Both the position numbers and the translations under genes were made by a program. 64,000 nt of DNA from the NCBI GenBank assembly GCA_000827265.1, contig KN834786.1, positions 82,513 through 146,512 on the forward strand, given 5' to 3'. The stretch is from Collybiopsis luxurians FD-317 M1 (lineage: Eukaryota > Basidiomycota > Agaricomycetes > Agaricales > Omphalotaceae). The notes beneath the pieces are model-generated. The model made no database searches and had not been told where the DNA came from. It saw only the letters and a list, made by a program, of their open reading frames with translations. The stretch's first letter is position 1, and each line of letters starts with the position of its first letter. Of the stretch, positions 23,467-34,150 are shown one piece after another.

Positions 23467-24180
23467 TTGTTAAGCTGGAATTGCGCTTTGTTTGAGATAA
23501 AGTTGCTGTGATTAGTGAAAATTTGAAAGGGACTTGTTTTATACTCGAGTCGGATTGCGTAATAGTAACAGTCTCAGAGAGTGAGAATACCTCACCTGCC
23601 GTGAAACGCAATCAGGCTGGCTTCATTATTAATGATCCAGTACGAGAATTCGGAAAAGAACCGTAGAAATGAGCAGAGGGATTTGTCAGATGGCCAGATG
23701 GCACGTCAGATATGATATCGAGCACTAGGCGTCGTGGACGAAGTGGCAGCAAAATTTCTCGATGAGTCAATGACTCAATCAAATATCTGAAGCGCGCTTA
23801 TGTAATTGACCAGCGCTTTTGATTCCAACTTGAATTTCAATTCCTAAACTTTCTCTTCCTGCTCCTCATCAGGTAATAGGTATACAGCTTTCGGCGAAAT
23901 TCGTAGTGCGTACAAGATTTTGAGCCTTAATTGTTTGACTGTACTCATCGTTCGAAAGTATACATATACTGAGCTGTTGAAGCATCAAGACCGACTCGTG
24001 TTTCAAATTTCAATATACTGTATACTCTATAGCCTTCAGTCCTTTAAAAAGTACTAGCGTTATTCATTTCTTCATCACCTGGATGATGTTTTGTGCAATC
24101 AGTCTCCATGACAAGCCATAGTAAAAATCGCCAAGATTTGTTCCAGACCAGAGAGTTCAAATTTGATGCCTCACCATGGA
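23467..24180. other. Intergenic region
   Basis: No gene recognised. AT-rich stretches and short open frames only. Confidence 0.4.
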
Positions 24181-24680
24181 GTGACGGAAAGCAAACGGAA
24201 AGTATCTTTTTGTTCTTCAACTGCCAGGTTCCTCGAGTCCTTCCAGACTCTACCCTTTCATTCTTGAGTCAGGAAACACCGTAGAACGGGTTTTCTACGC
24301 GCTGGTCACTTCCAATACCTTTTCTTTGCTCTGCATAGTTGTTCAATTCGTCGGCTACACGCTCATGGCCTCTGGAATCGGCAAAGACGCCGAGGCAGCA
24401 CTTGATACCTCTAGCAAAATATCCAATTCTACCTCTATCGGTATTGCAATTGCTGTGGGAATATCTATGTTCATCTCCCTTGCTTTCCTACGTTATTATT
24501 TGGCCCAGCGGAAAGCTCGAAAAGCAGAACAGCGCGAACTTGAAGGTAAAGACGTGAGTGTATTTACCACAAACATTTGTCGAGCTCATTAGCTCTAATA
24601 CTGCACTTTTGAAGGATTCTAACGCTGTTCCGCCCTGGGACAAGTCTCGGCTGAAAAATGATTCGTCGGAGAGTGTGTAA
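24181..24680 (+). CDS. Possible small two-segment membrane protein; 5' end unresolved
   Basis: A frame open from about 24184 reads KYLFVLQLPGSSS, ILESGNTVERVFYALVTSN, then a hydrophobic segment (FSLLCIVVQFVGYTLMAS), a Ser-rich loop and a second one (IGIAIAVGISMFISLAFL). A basic RKARKAEQRELEGK stretch follows. A GT-AG intron after GKD (about 24555-24615) leads to DSNAVPPWDKSRLK and a stop at 24680. The first ATG in frame is only at 24365, inside the first hydrophobic part, so an upstream exon is missing or the gene is decayed. No family recognised. Confidence 0.4.
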
Positions 24681-26584
24681 GAGCTGCAGGTTAATACATG
24701 TTACTCTCAGGTAATCTTGTATGAACTTTTTAATGGCGGGTTTGAATTGCAGCTGACTATTGTGCTATAGGACTCAGGAGCATTATTCCAGTGGAAAGTA
24801 AATGTAACTGATATGATATGACACGCGAGATTCGTTAGCCACTATGTATCTACTCATTATCGTGCGGCCCCTACAGTAGCACCGACACCAGCACTGAATT
24901 TCCTGTAGCTCCAGCACTCGGGTTTCCTACGAACAATGAGTCAGCGGTAATATTGCTTATGGTTGCTTGAAGTTGAACACCAGCTCCTAACCTTCCCGCA
25001 CCCACCACCGAATTAGTAAACCCTAACCGCACCTGCTACTTTCGTAAAATCCGCGAGGCTAAGCACTGCAGTGACTGCTCTGATGACGACGTAACGTGGG
25101 TTGATAGCTATAAAGTTGATCAGCTTTACGTCGTGCTGCCTCACGCAACGTGAACGCACACATGGTGTTGTAATATCTGAGACTTCGATTGAAGAGAAAT
25201 TTCGCTCTTTCAGTAAACTTTTGTTGTAAGGTTGCAGATGGCCCACCATAAGCCTCTATATAGGTTTAGAGAAGCGCGTTGGGGCTTTGACGGTTTGCAG
25301 TACCCCTTATCGCCGTTCATAAAGTAGTCCCGCGTTTCCCGTATCCATGCCCACGATAATGCGGCCGCCTCACCGTTGTTGAAATTCGGGTGCTTATACT
25401 TAATTTCTATCATCGAACAGTAAGTTTTTTTCGGATTTATTCTAGAGGTTTTGTTGCTCGTGAATTCTCTACATAGGCTGCATGCCTCTCGCTACGCGTC
25501 GCTATTATGGCAGGAAAGCTCAACCTTCAACCCTCATCCCTCAGCATTTCCGTGCATCTGACAGCAACGTCTTCAACTACGATTCCCCGTCTTTCTCTCG
25601 ACACAAAAGGCTCTTTTTTTTTTACCTCGATGACTCTCTTATCTATAATTTACTTCAACGATCAAATTAGGGCTTCCACGATACCGAGCAAAGTCTTGTC
25701 ACCACTTCGCCGTCCCTTACATCTGTATTTCCACACGAGTTTTCGGTCTTTTTGCAGCTCACAATACTGACTTAATTCTTTAGTCTAGATGAGTCCAAGA
25801 TTGGGATAGATGCGTGGTATCAATAAATCTCACTCATTTGCCAAGAGCTCTAGGTGTGAGTGAATTCCCATCTGTTCCGACGACGACTGACTTAGCGATT
25901 GCTGATATTTCAGGACGATTTTCAGACAGCAAAGGCATTTTACATGGTCGCCAATCTGTCTTACTTGATATCTATTATTGCTCGACCAATGTTTGTTTGG
26001 TTTTGCTAGGTCTTCTATGTATGGACACTTTGGACTGGGCAGGGCATGCAGCAGAAAGCCAGGTAGATGGCAGTAGCATTCGACGAGCATACTAAGTAGG
26101 AACTACTTCTTTCAATCCGCTCTCACTCTAATAATAATGAGGCTGCCTTTCTAAAGGAGGGGTAGGTTTCAATTCAGTGTTCCTGCCACCAAGGGGCGAA
26201 TTGATGAATTTCCTTATCGGGACGGTCAAAGCAATAAATATTATCCATTGGGAGGTGTTATCAATTATGCAGCCTGAGAGGGATGAGATATGAGAAACTT
26301 GAGATTCCCAGGATTCAAAGAATTAACGTCGATGCTAGGATCACTGCTGGTGTTTTTTCTTAGCTTCACAGAATGACCCATTCCTAGTGAGCTTTGTCCT
26401 TATTTCCTCCAAAGCGTGATTGAGGCTACCTATTACTTTATTATTTCCTTCGAAAGCATTCTCAGAATATTGAGATTGTACACTTTGGTTACTTCTGAAA
26501 ACTTTCGGGTTTGGGTTTCAGATTGTATTCAACACACTCATACATTCGAGAAGATACTTTCATCTCATCGCAGTCCGGTGTACA
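24681..26584. other. Long stretch with no convincing gene
   Basis: Scattered open frames exist on both strands. On minus, 25413-24870 has a few peptide-like stretches with gene-like composition (WAWIRETRDYF; ISNITADSLFVGNPSAGA), but they are in different frames without good splice links, so they may be remnants of a decayed gene. I identify nothing functional. Confidence 0.4.
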
Positions 26585-28551
26585 CTACCCATGCAGATTC
26601 TCCACAAAAGCCTTGTATCCTTTCCGCCAATGGGGCACAAAGTGGTCGACATGGTCTCGACTAAAATCAGCAATTCTATATTGGTCAAAATCAACCAGGA
26701 AATCATGAAGAGATCAGAATAGGCACAGAGCAGGAACAGGCAGCAACGCATACGTATCGTCGGTGATAGCAAGCTTCATGTCGAGTTTGCGAAAGATGTT
26801 TCCAAAAATGAGGTACAATTCGCACCATGCTAGGCTTCCAAGAAAATCAGTATTTCTCTGCCAATCAACACAACTAGCCCGATATATACTTAAGTCCTAT
26901 ACTGGAGAATATTTTAGCACCAACTGGCTCAACATTATAAACTTAACACACCATATCCGAGGCCCTTTAGTAAATGGACAGAGATCAAGCATCATTTCAG
27001 TGGTGTCTTCAGCCAGCCAGCGATCCGGATTAAAATCATGAGGGTCAGAAAACACGGAGGGGTTCATGTGCAGGAACAGTTGACTCATTTCCACAGCCGT
27101 CTTTGAAAAAGTATGTGTAAGTGCGGGACTTGAACCAAACGGAGCAAAGGCTCACTCCGGGAGGTATCTTCAATCCACCTATTGCAGGAGTTCTGGTGCC
27201 CACAACACGAGGAAGTGGGTGAATAAGACCGGGAGCAAATCGAAGAGCTTCTTTGACGAATGCAGTCTGCAAAGATTGCTATGTTAATAACGCACCATCA
27301 AGTTGAAGCTGTGGATACCAAACCAGATATGGTAGCTTTTCGAGCGTGGTATAAGGAATGGGTTTGTCTTTGTCAGGCCATGCTTCGAAGAGTTCCTCAA
27401 ACAGCCGGTTGCGAATGGAGTAATCTTTGAGTGCATAGTATGTTCCTACGTAGCAAGCATTTGCTGTGGTCTCACTTCCAGCCTCGATAAGAGTGAAGGC
27501 TTCGTCAATGAGACCTTGCTTGGATAAATGCTTCTGACCATTTGACTCCAGAAGATAATGGAAGACAGTTTTATGTTCAGTGCTCGAAGCCGAACCAGGG
27601 TTCTTCATGATTCGGTCAATTTGATGCTCAAATCTGGCCATTAATTCCACATAAATTCGGAACTCAGGCAAAAGCAACAGAATGAGCTTTTGCGGTGCAC
27701 TATAGATGAGAGAAGTAATAAAAGAAAAATGTCGTGGGATCCATGCATTTGTGAATACTTTGTGCAATAGTGGTATGAGTTCATGAGCGAAATTCGGAAC
27801 TTCGAGACTGTCGGTTGATTCAGCGAAACAATAAGATGTAATGACGTCGAGGGTGCAAGCGTGGAACGCGATGTCTAATGGAACCGCTGAGCATTCCGAG
27901 TTGTGATGTCCCGCAAGTACCGATACAAGTTTGTCAATCTGAAAAAGCGCAGAGGTCAGACTGAAAGATATAGGATGTGAAAAGCCCGCGCCTTCTTTTG
28001 GATTGTATATTCGAGCTCCATGACTGATTTACGGGAGAAGAATGGTCCTATCAATGCTCTCCTGTCTTTTGCTTCTTGGGGGTTACATAAAACTTCAGAA
28101 CTCGTGGGACAAGGAGCGCCAATGGCAAGATAGAATTTGGGATCCTTGGTCAATGTTGATCCATATGTGTAGATATCGTGGTAGGCATCCCTGTAGTTAA
28201 AATGAAGCTGCATGTGGAAGAAAACGACTGTTATATGACTTGTAATGAAAGTACTTCGAGCGAAGCTCACAGTATTGGGACCAATCCTTACTACGGGTCC
28301 TGTGATTACAAAACTTAGCTAGCACTTGGCGGTAAGAGCAAGTAGTACTGACCATGTTGTTGGTGAAGTATCTCAAGCTCAGCTACAAGCTCTCCATCTT
28401 TGATAATGTTGTAATAGGCCTCGTACCATTCAGTGACCGCTGCCAGTACTGGCCCTGGATAGTTGCACAGGGGATGGAAGAAGAGTCTGTAAATTGCGAG
28501 TAGTGCAAAGTAGAGGAGCACAGAGCAAGTTGAAGCAATGAGTAGATACAT
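26585..28551 (-). CDS. Cytochrome P450, tandem copy 1
   Basis: A membrane-anchored heme monooxygenase. It starts MYLLIASTCSVLLYFALLAI, one hydrophobic anchor followed by the hinge FFHPLCNYPGPVLAA. Seen in order: RRALIGPFFSRKSVMELEY (C-helix region), an I-helix oxygen-binding motif AGSETT, ExxR in FVKEALRF, and PLPRVVGTRTPAIGG. The heme loop FTKGPRICLAWCELYL is formed by a split Cys codon across an intron. The frame ends VPHWRKGYKAFVENLHG. The best family resemblance is to fungal trichodiene-oxygenase-like (CYP58-type) P450s; the substrate cannot be told. It has several short introns and no disabling change was seen. It is one of three near-identically organised tandem genes. Confidence 0.88.
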
Positions 28552-28948
28552 CGAGGGTTGATGTAGTAATCTGTCAAGTGGCAAGTTATGGAACAATTTG
28601 GCTGATGGATTTTTTCGACATCGAAACCATGTGTACGTCACTCGGTGTACGAACAAGTATACAAAGAGACGGTCACCTGTCCAGGCGTACTCATACAGGT
28701 TGAACAGGCGACACAGTCAATGCTGATATGCAAATTGAGACTGTCGCGAATCCAGAATTTCCACACGATTTTATACATGCTCGTGAGTCGTTGGTATTAT
28801 ACATAGACCTAATAATTATCACTTCATCAGCCGGATTCTCTGGTGATTTATTTTTGTGACAACAGGCGTTAGAGTCCATGGACTCTATGTACATAGAATT
28901 GGATCGCTGAATTATATAGTTACCCTTCCTGGCGGTCGCCGGGTGCAA
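28552..28948. other. Promoter region of P450 copy 1
   Basis: The spacer between tandem genes, AT-rich and without coding signal. Confidence 0.4.
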
Positions 28949-30894
28949 TTACTCATGCAGACTCTCAACAAAAACCTTGTATCCGTTCCGCCAATGAGGC
29001 ACAAAATGGTCAATGTAGTCTCGACTGAAATCATCAATTCTGCGTCGGTCAAAATGAAATTCATTAAAAGTTAGAAGCTGACATGGAGCGGGAGCACATA
29101 CGTATCTTCGGTTACAACAAGCTTCATGCTGAGTTTGCGAAAGATGTTTCCAAAGATGAGGTACAGTTCACACCATGCTAGGCTTCCGGAGAGTCAGTAC
29201 TTTTTTCAAGTCAGTTGAGTAGGATGGTCAATACTTAAGTCCTAGGCTAAAGAAATCTTTAGTATTGACTGACTCAATATTATGATTCCACGCACCAAAT
29301 CCGAGGCCCTTTACTAAATGGACTGAGATCAAGCATCATTTCAGTGGTGTTTTCGGCCAGCCAGCGATCCGGGTCAAAATCATGAGGATCAGGAAACACG
29401 GAAGGGTTCATTTGTAAGAACAATTGACTCATTTCCACGGCAGTCTCGAAAAAAAATTGTGTAAACAGAGGACTCAAAATCAAACGGAGCAAAGGCTCAC
29501 TCCGGGAGGTATCTTCAATCCACCTATTGCAGGCGTTGTGGCGGTCACAACACGGGGAAGTGGATGAACGACGCCGGGGGCAAATCGAAGAGTTTCTTTG
29601 ATGAACGCAGTCTGTGTGGAATGGTATATTAATGACGCCCCATCAAGTCAAAGCTGTTAATAGTAGCAAACCAAATATGGTAGCTTTTCAAGCACGGCAC
29701 AAGGAATGTGTTTGTCTTTATCTGGCCATACTTCACGGAGTTCTTCAAATAGCCGTTTGCGAATGGAGTAGTTCTTGAGTGCATAGAAAGTTCCTACGTA
29801 GCAAGCATTTGCTGTGGTCTCACTTCCGGCCTCGAGAAGAGTCAAGGCCTCATCAATGAGATTTTGCCTGGATAAATGTTCCCTATCGTTTGGCTCCAGG
29901 AGATAATGGAAAATCGTCCTGTGCTCAGCGCTCGAGACTGAATCGGGGACCTTCATGATTCGGTCAATCTGATTTTCGAGTCTCGCTGTCACTTCCAGAT
30001 AGCTTTGAAACTCGGGCAAAAGCCATAGAATGAACTTTTGAGGTGCACTATACACAAGAGAATGGATGAAAGTAAAATGTCGTGGGATCCATATATTTGT
30101 GAACACTTTAAGCAATAGTGGTATGAGCTCATGAGCGAAATTTGGAACTTCGAGACTGTCCACTGATTCGGCGAAACAATAGGACGTAATGATGTCGAGA
30201 GTGCAAGCACGGAATGCAGTGTCTAAAGTCAGCGCTGAGCTTTCCGAATTGTGCCGTTCCGCTAGGGCCATCACTAGCTTGTCGATCTGAAAGAAACCAC
30301 GAAGTCAGACGGCGTGATATTCGATGTGGAAAACTCGCACCATCTTTTGGATTGTATATTCGAGTTCCGTGACTGATTTCCGGGAGAAGAATGGTCCTAT
30401 CGATGCTCTCCTGTCTTTTGATTTCTGTGGATCGCACAAATTGACAGAACTCGTGGGGCAAGGAGCACCAATTCTAAGATAGAACTCGGGATCCTTGGTC
30501 AAAGTTGATCCATATGTGTAGATATCGTGGTAAGCATCCCTGTAGTTAAAATGAAGCTGCGTGTGGAAGAAAACAACTGTTAAATTAACTGTATGAAAGG
30601 GCGTTGAGCGAAGCTCACAGTATTGGGGCCAATCCTTACTACGGGCCCTGTGGTCACAAAGCTTAGCTAGTGGGCGGTAACTCGGAAGAAGTTGTACTAA
30701 CCATGTCGTTGGTGGAGTACCTCAAGTTCAGCTACAAGTCCTCCATCTTTGATAATGTCGTAGTAGGCCTCGTACCATTCGGTGACTGCTGCTAGTACAG
30801 GCCCTGGATATTTGCGAAGCGGATGGAAGAAGAGCCTGTATAATGCGAGTAGCGCAAAGTAGAGGAGTGCTAAACCAGTGATTAGTAGATACAT
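28949..30894 (-). CDS. Cytochrome P450, tandem copy 2
   Basis: Paralogue of its two neighbours, with the same order of motifs and, as far as I can follow, the same intron positions. The N-terminal anchor is MYLLITGLALLYFALLALYR with FFHPLRKYPGPVLAA after it. Then come RRASIGPFFSRKSVTELEY, an I-helix AGSETT, PWDKDKH-type K' region residues WPDKDKHIPC, and the heme loop beginning FSKGPRI. The end is VPHWRNGYKVFVESLHE. It looks intact. Its similarity to copy 1 in the stretch NACYVGTYYALK / NACYVGTFYALK shows a recent duplication or gene conversion. The product is expected in the ER membrane, supplied by the NADPH-P450 reductase encoded elsewhere. Confidence 0.87.
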
Positions 30895-31280
30895 GGAAGG
30901 GGGTCAATATGTTAACCTGTCACTGGGCAAGCTAAAGAACAGTTTGGCTGAGAAGTTTTTTTGACGTTACTAATTCTTCACGACTGGCATGTGTATGTCG
31001 GTCAGCTGTCCAAGCGCTCAATCTACTACTGTCTACTCTGTCTTTAAAATAGAATAGAAGACTTTTATTGGAACGATCTAATTGGCTGAGAGACAAACAC
31101 TGACATTGAGAAGCTCTACATGAGTATCTGCTAGTATATTGTATATACAAATAATGCAACTAGACAAATAGAATATGCGACGCTACTCCTAGAATGTGTG
31201 CGAAATTGGGCCATTGCGAGTGGCAGAATGTCCGGGATTTTCAAACTTTGTCGACCGAAATTTCTTGTTGGTAGCATAAG
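30895..31280. other. Promoter region of P450 copy 2
   Basis: The spacer between tandem genes; no gene seen. Confidence 0.4.
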
Positions 31281-33228
31281 TCACTCATGCATATTCTCAA
31301 CGAAAATCTTGTATCCTTTCCTCCAACTGGGGACAAAATAGTCAATGGGGTCTTGACTGAAATTATCAATTCTGTGTTGGTCAAAATGAACAGAGGAGTC
31401 ATTTAAAGGCAGGAAACTGGCATAAAGTAGAAACACGTACGTATCCTCGGTGACAACAAGCTTCATATCGAGTTTGCGAAAGATGTTTCCAAAAAGAAGG
31501 TACAGTTCACACCACGCAAGGCTTCCGAAAGTTAGCAATTTCCGCCGGTCAGAATGAGTAGAGAGATGTACTTAAGTCCTGGACTGAAAAAGATCTCAAC
31601 GCCGACGAACTCAGTATTATGGACTCCACGCACCAAATCCGTGGCCCTTTACTAAACGGACTGAGATCGAGCATCATTTCAGTGGTGTCTTCGGCCAGCC
31701 AGCGATCCGGATTGAACTTGTGAGGGTCCGGAAAGACGGAAGGATTCATATGTAAGAATTGTTGACTCATTTCCACAACAGTCTGGAAAAAAAATTCGCG
31801 TAAGTACGGGTGAAACCGGATGGAACAAAAACTCACGCCGGGAGGTATTTTCAATCCGCCTATGGTAGGAGTTGCTGTACCAACCACACGAGGAAGTGGA
31901 TGAATAGCACCAATGGAAAGTCGAAGAGCTTCTCTGATAAACGCAGTCTGCAGGAGAAAAACACGTCAGTGCCACCATATCAGGTCAAAGCTGGTGATCG
32001 CAGACCAAATATGGTAACTTCTCAAGCGTGATGTAAGAGATTGGTTGGTGTTTATCCGGCCATGCTTCGCGAAGTTCTCCAAATAACCGTTTGCAAATGG
32101 AATAGTCTTTCAGTGCGTAGTATGTTCCTACATAGCAAGTGTTCGCAGTGGTGTCAGTTCCAGCTCCGACGAGGGTGAAGGCCTCCAGAACAAGAATCTG
32201 CTTGGGTAGGCGCTCCCGACCCTGAGAATCTAGAAGGGAATGAAAAACAGTCCTATGCTCAGCATTCGAAGCTGAATCAGGATCCTTCATGATTCGGTCA
32301 ATTTGGCGGTCGTATCTGGTTGTCAAATCTAGATAGATTCGGAATTCGGGAAAAAACCAGAGGATGAACTCTTTTGGCACGCGATCAGCTAGAGAATAGA
32401 TGAAGGGAAAATGTCGTTGGAACCATGCATTTTTTATTACTCTCTGTCTCGATGGTATGGTTTCATGAGCGAAATTCGGAACTTCGAGACTGTCGGTCGA
32501 TTCAGCAAAACAATAAGAAGTAATGATGTCGAGGGTGCAAGCACGGAAGGCGATATCTAGCGCGAGTGCTGATTTCTCCGAGTTGTGACGTTCTGCAAGT
32601 ACCGTTACAAGTTTTTCGACCTAGAAGAAACCATAGAGGTCAGATGATGCAATATTAACATTCAACAATGATTAAACTCGCGCCTTCTTTTGAATCGTAT
32701 ATTCGAGTTCCATAACTGATTTTCGGGAGAAGAATGGTCCCAGTAAAGCTCTTCTGGCTTTTGCTTCTTGGGGATCACACAATGTAGCGACACTGAGCGG
32801 AGAAGGAGCACCAATAGCGAGATAGAACTCAGGATCCTTAGTCAATGTCGATCCATGTGTGTAGATGTCGTGATAAGCGTTCCTGTAGTTGAAATGAAGC
32901 TGTAGGTGTTGAATTACATTGAAGGCTATATTATGCTTTTGATAGAAGCTCACAGTATTAGGACCAATCCTGATTACGGGCCCTGTAGTCACAACACTCA
33001 GCTGGTGGTTGGCCGTAAGAGAAAACTGGACTAACCGAATCGCTGATGAAGGATCTGAAGTTCAGTTACGAGTCCTCCGTCTTTGACGATGTTGTAATAG
33101 GCTTCATACCATCCGGTGACCGCTGCTAGTGCAGGTCCTGGATACTTGCAGAGAGGATGGAAGAATAATCTGTAGATTGCGAGTAACGCAATGTAGAGGA
33201 CTGCAGAGTAAACGATTAGTAAATACAT
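31281..33228 (-). CDS. Cytochrome P450, tandem copy 3
   Basis: Third member of the array and the one closest to the regulator gene. It starts MYLLIVYSAVLYIALLAIYR with FFHPLCKYPGPALAA. The exon with RRALLGPFFSRKSVMELEY is present, as is the I-helix with AGTDTT (AGSETT in its neighbours). The heme loop begins FSKGPRI with the Cys codon split by an intron, then LAWCELYLLFGNIF. The end is VPSWRKGYKIFVENMHE. I checked the region around 32380-32640 for a frame break and found it open throughout. The AGTDTT change and other substitutions suggest some functional divergence from copies 1 and 2. Confidence 0.87.
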
Positions 33229-34150
33229 GAAACGGTAATTGACCAAAGCACTGGGAGGAACTATATAAAGCGATACGGTCCAAGATCCGAATGACGGGAA
33301 AGTGTATCTCCACGTCGACGTCGTGCTGGAAGGTCGTGTACCCCGAAATTGGACTTTGGTCAGTATAATATATGTTCTATCCTACCTATGAGTAGCTCAG
33401 CTGCTTGTAAGCATCAACGTCCAGCTACGCTCAGTGCGGAACGGTGGTAGGAATTCGGTCCGGTTTTTGCTCTCAAACTCTCATTCATCGTACGAACAAA
33501 ACAAACGAAATTCGTAGCTCTCGTTATCCGCAAAATTTCTGCACCCACCCTCAATTCCATCCCTCAGCTTACTTGATCGTTATAATAATTATAGCATAAC
33601 ATTCCGTCAGTAGATCTAGAGCGGATATAGAATTGGTAGATCAATTAATATTCGTGTACTTAGTATATAAATAAACGAAACAGCCAGAGCTAGCCGGTGG
33701 GCTCCGCCACAGTGAGTCCCACCCTCGCAAAGGCATAACTCGACCCGCACCTTGTTGAGCTGCGCCCGATCCCTTCCATTGCTCCCAACCCTCAGCTCTT
33801 GTTTGTTTCAGCTCAGCTGATGCTGCGGTAGACGAAGCTGGATTAACTCAGAGCGGGTCGAACATTATATGACTTACCCGAAACTTCATGGTAGTACATG
33901 TAAGACATTCTGACCCGAGAATAGATTGGTGTGCGGCATGCTCGAGATTGAGCCAGCTTGTGGAAGTTGGCTCAATCCACTGAGTAGAGACTTGGTAACT
34001 AAACGCCTAATAAGCGCCCGTGGGTTGGTCATTCCAGCGCTTGTAATTTAAATTATGGAACATTTATTGTAGATCTTTCTTATTCAGCACCTCGTTGACT
34101 TCAGTACTCGACTTATTCAACTGCTTCTCAAGTAATATTTTGGCCCGACA
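33229..34150. promoter_or_regulatory. Divergent region between P450 copy 3 and the Zn2Cys6 regulator
   Basis: This 920 bp gap holds no gene. It contains AT-rich stretches around 33570-33690 and a strong hairpin at 33946-33977. An AATAAGCGCCC sequence near 34008 recalls the palindrome near 12972. It is a likely control region for both flanking genes; that is inference. Confidence 0.45.
33946..33977 (+). repeat. 14-bp stem hairpin upstream of the regulator
   Basis: GATTGAGCCAGCTT is followed, after a four-base GTGG loop, by AAGTTGGCTCAATC. Thirteen of fourteen positions pair, and the remaining one would be G-U in RNA. It lies about 175 bp upstream of the ATG at 34151. It may be a transcript leader structure or a dimer-type DNA site. 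Confidence 0.65.

Noticed and set aside
32380..32640. Apparent break in the third P450
   Set aside because: Codon-by-codon reading shows the frame is open; only start-type codons are lacking there.
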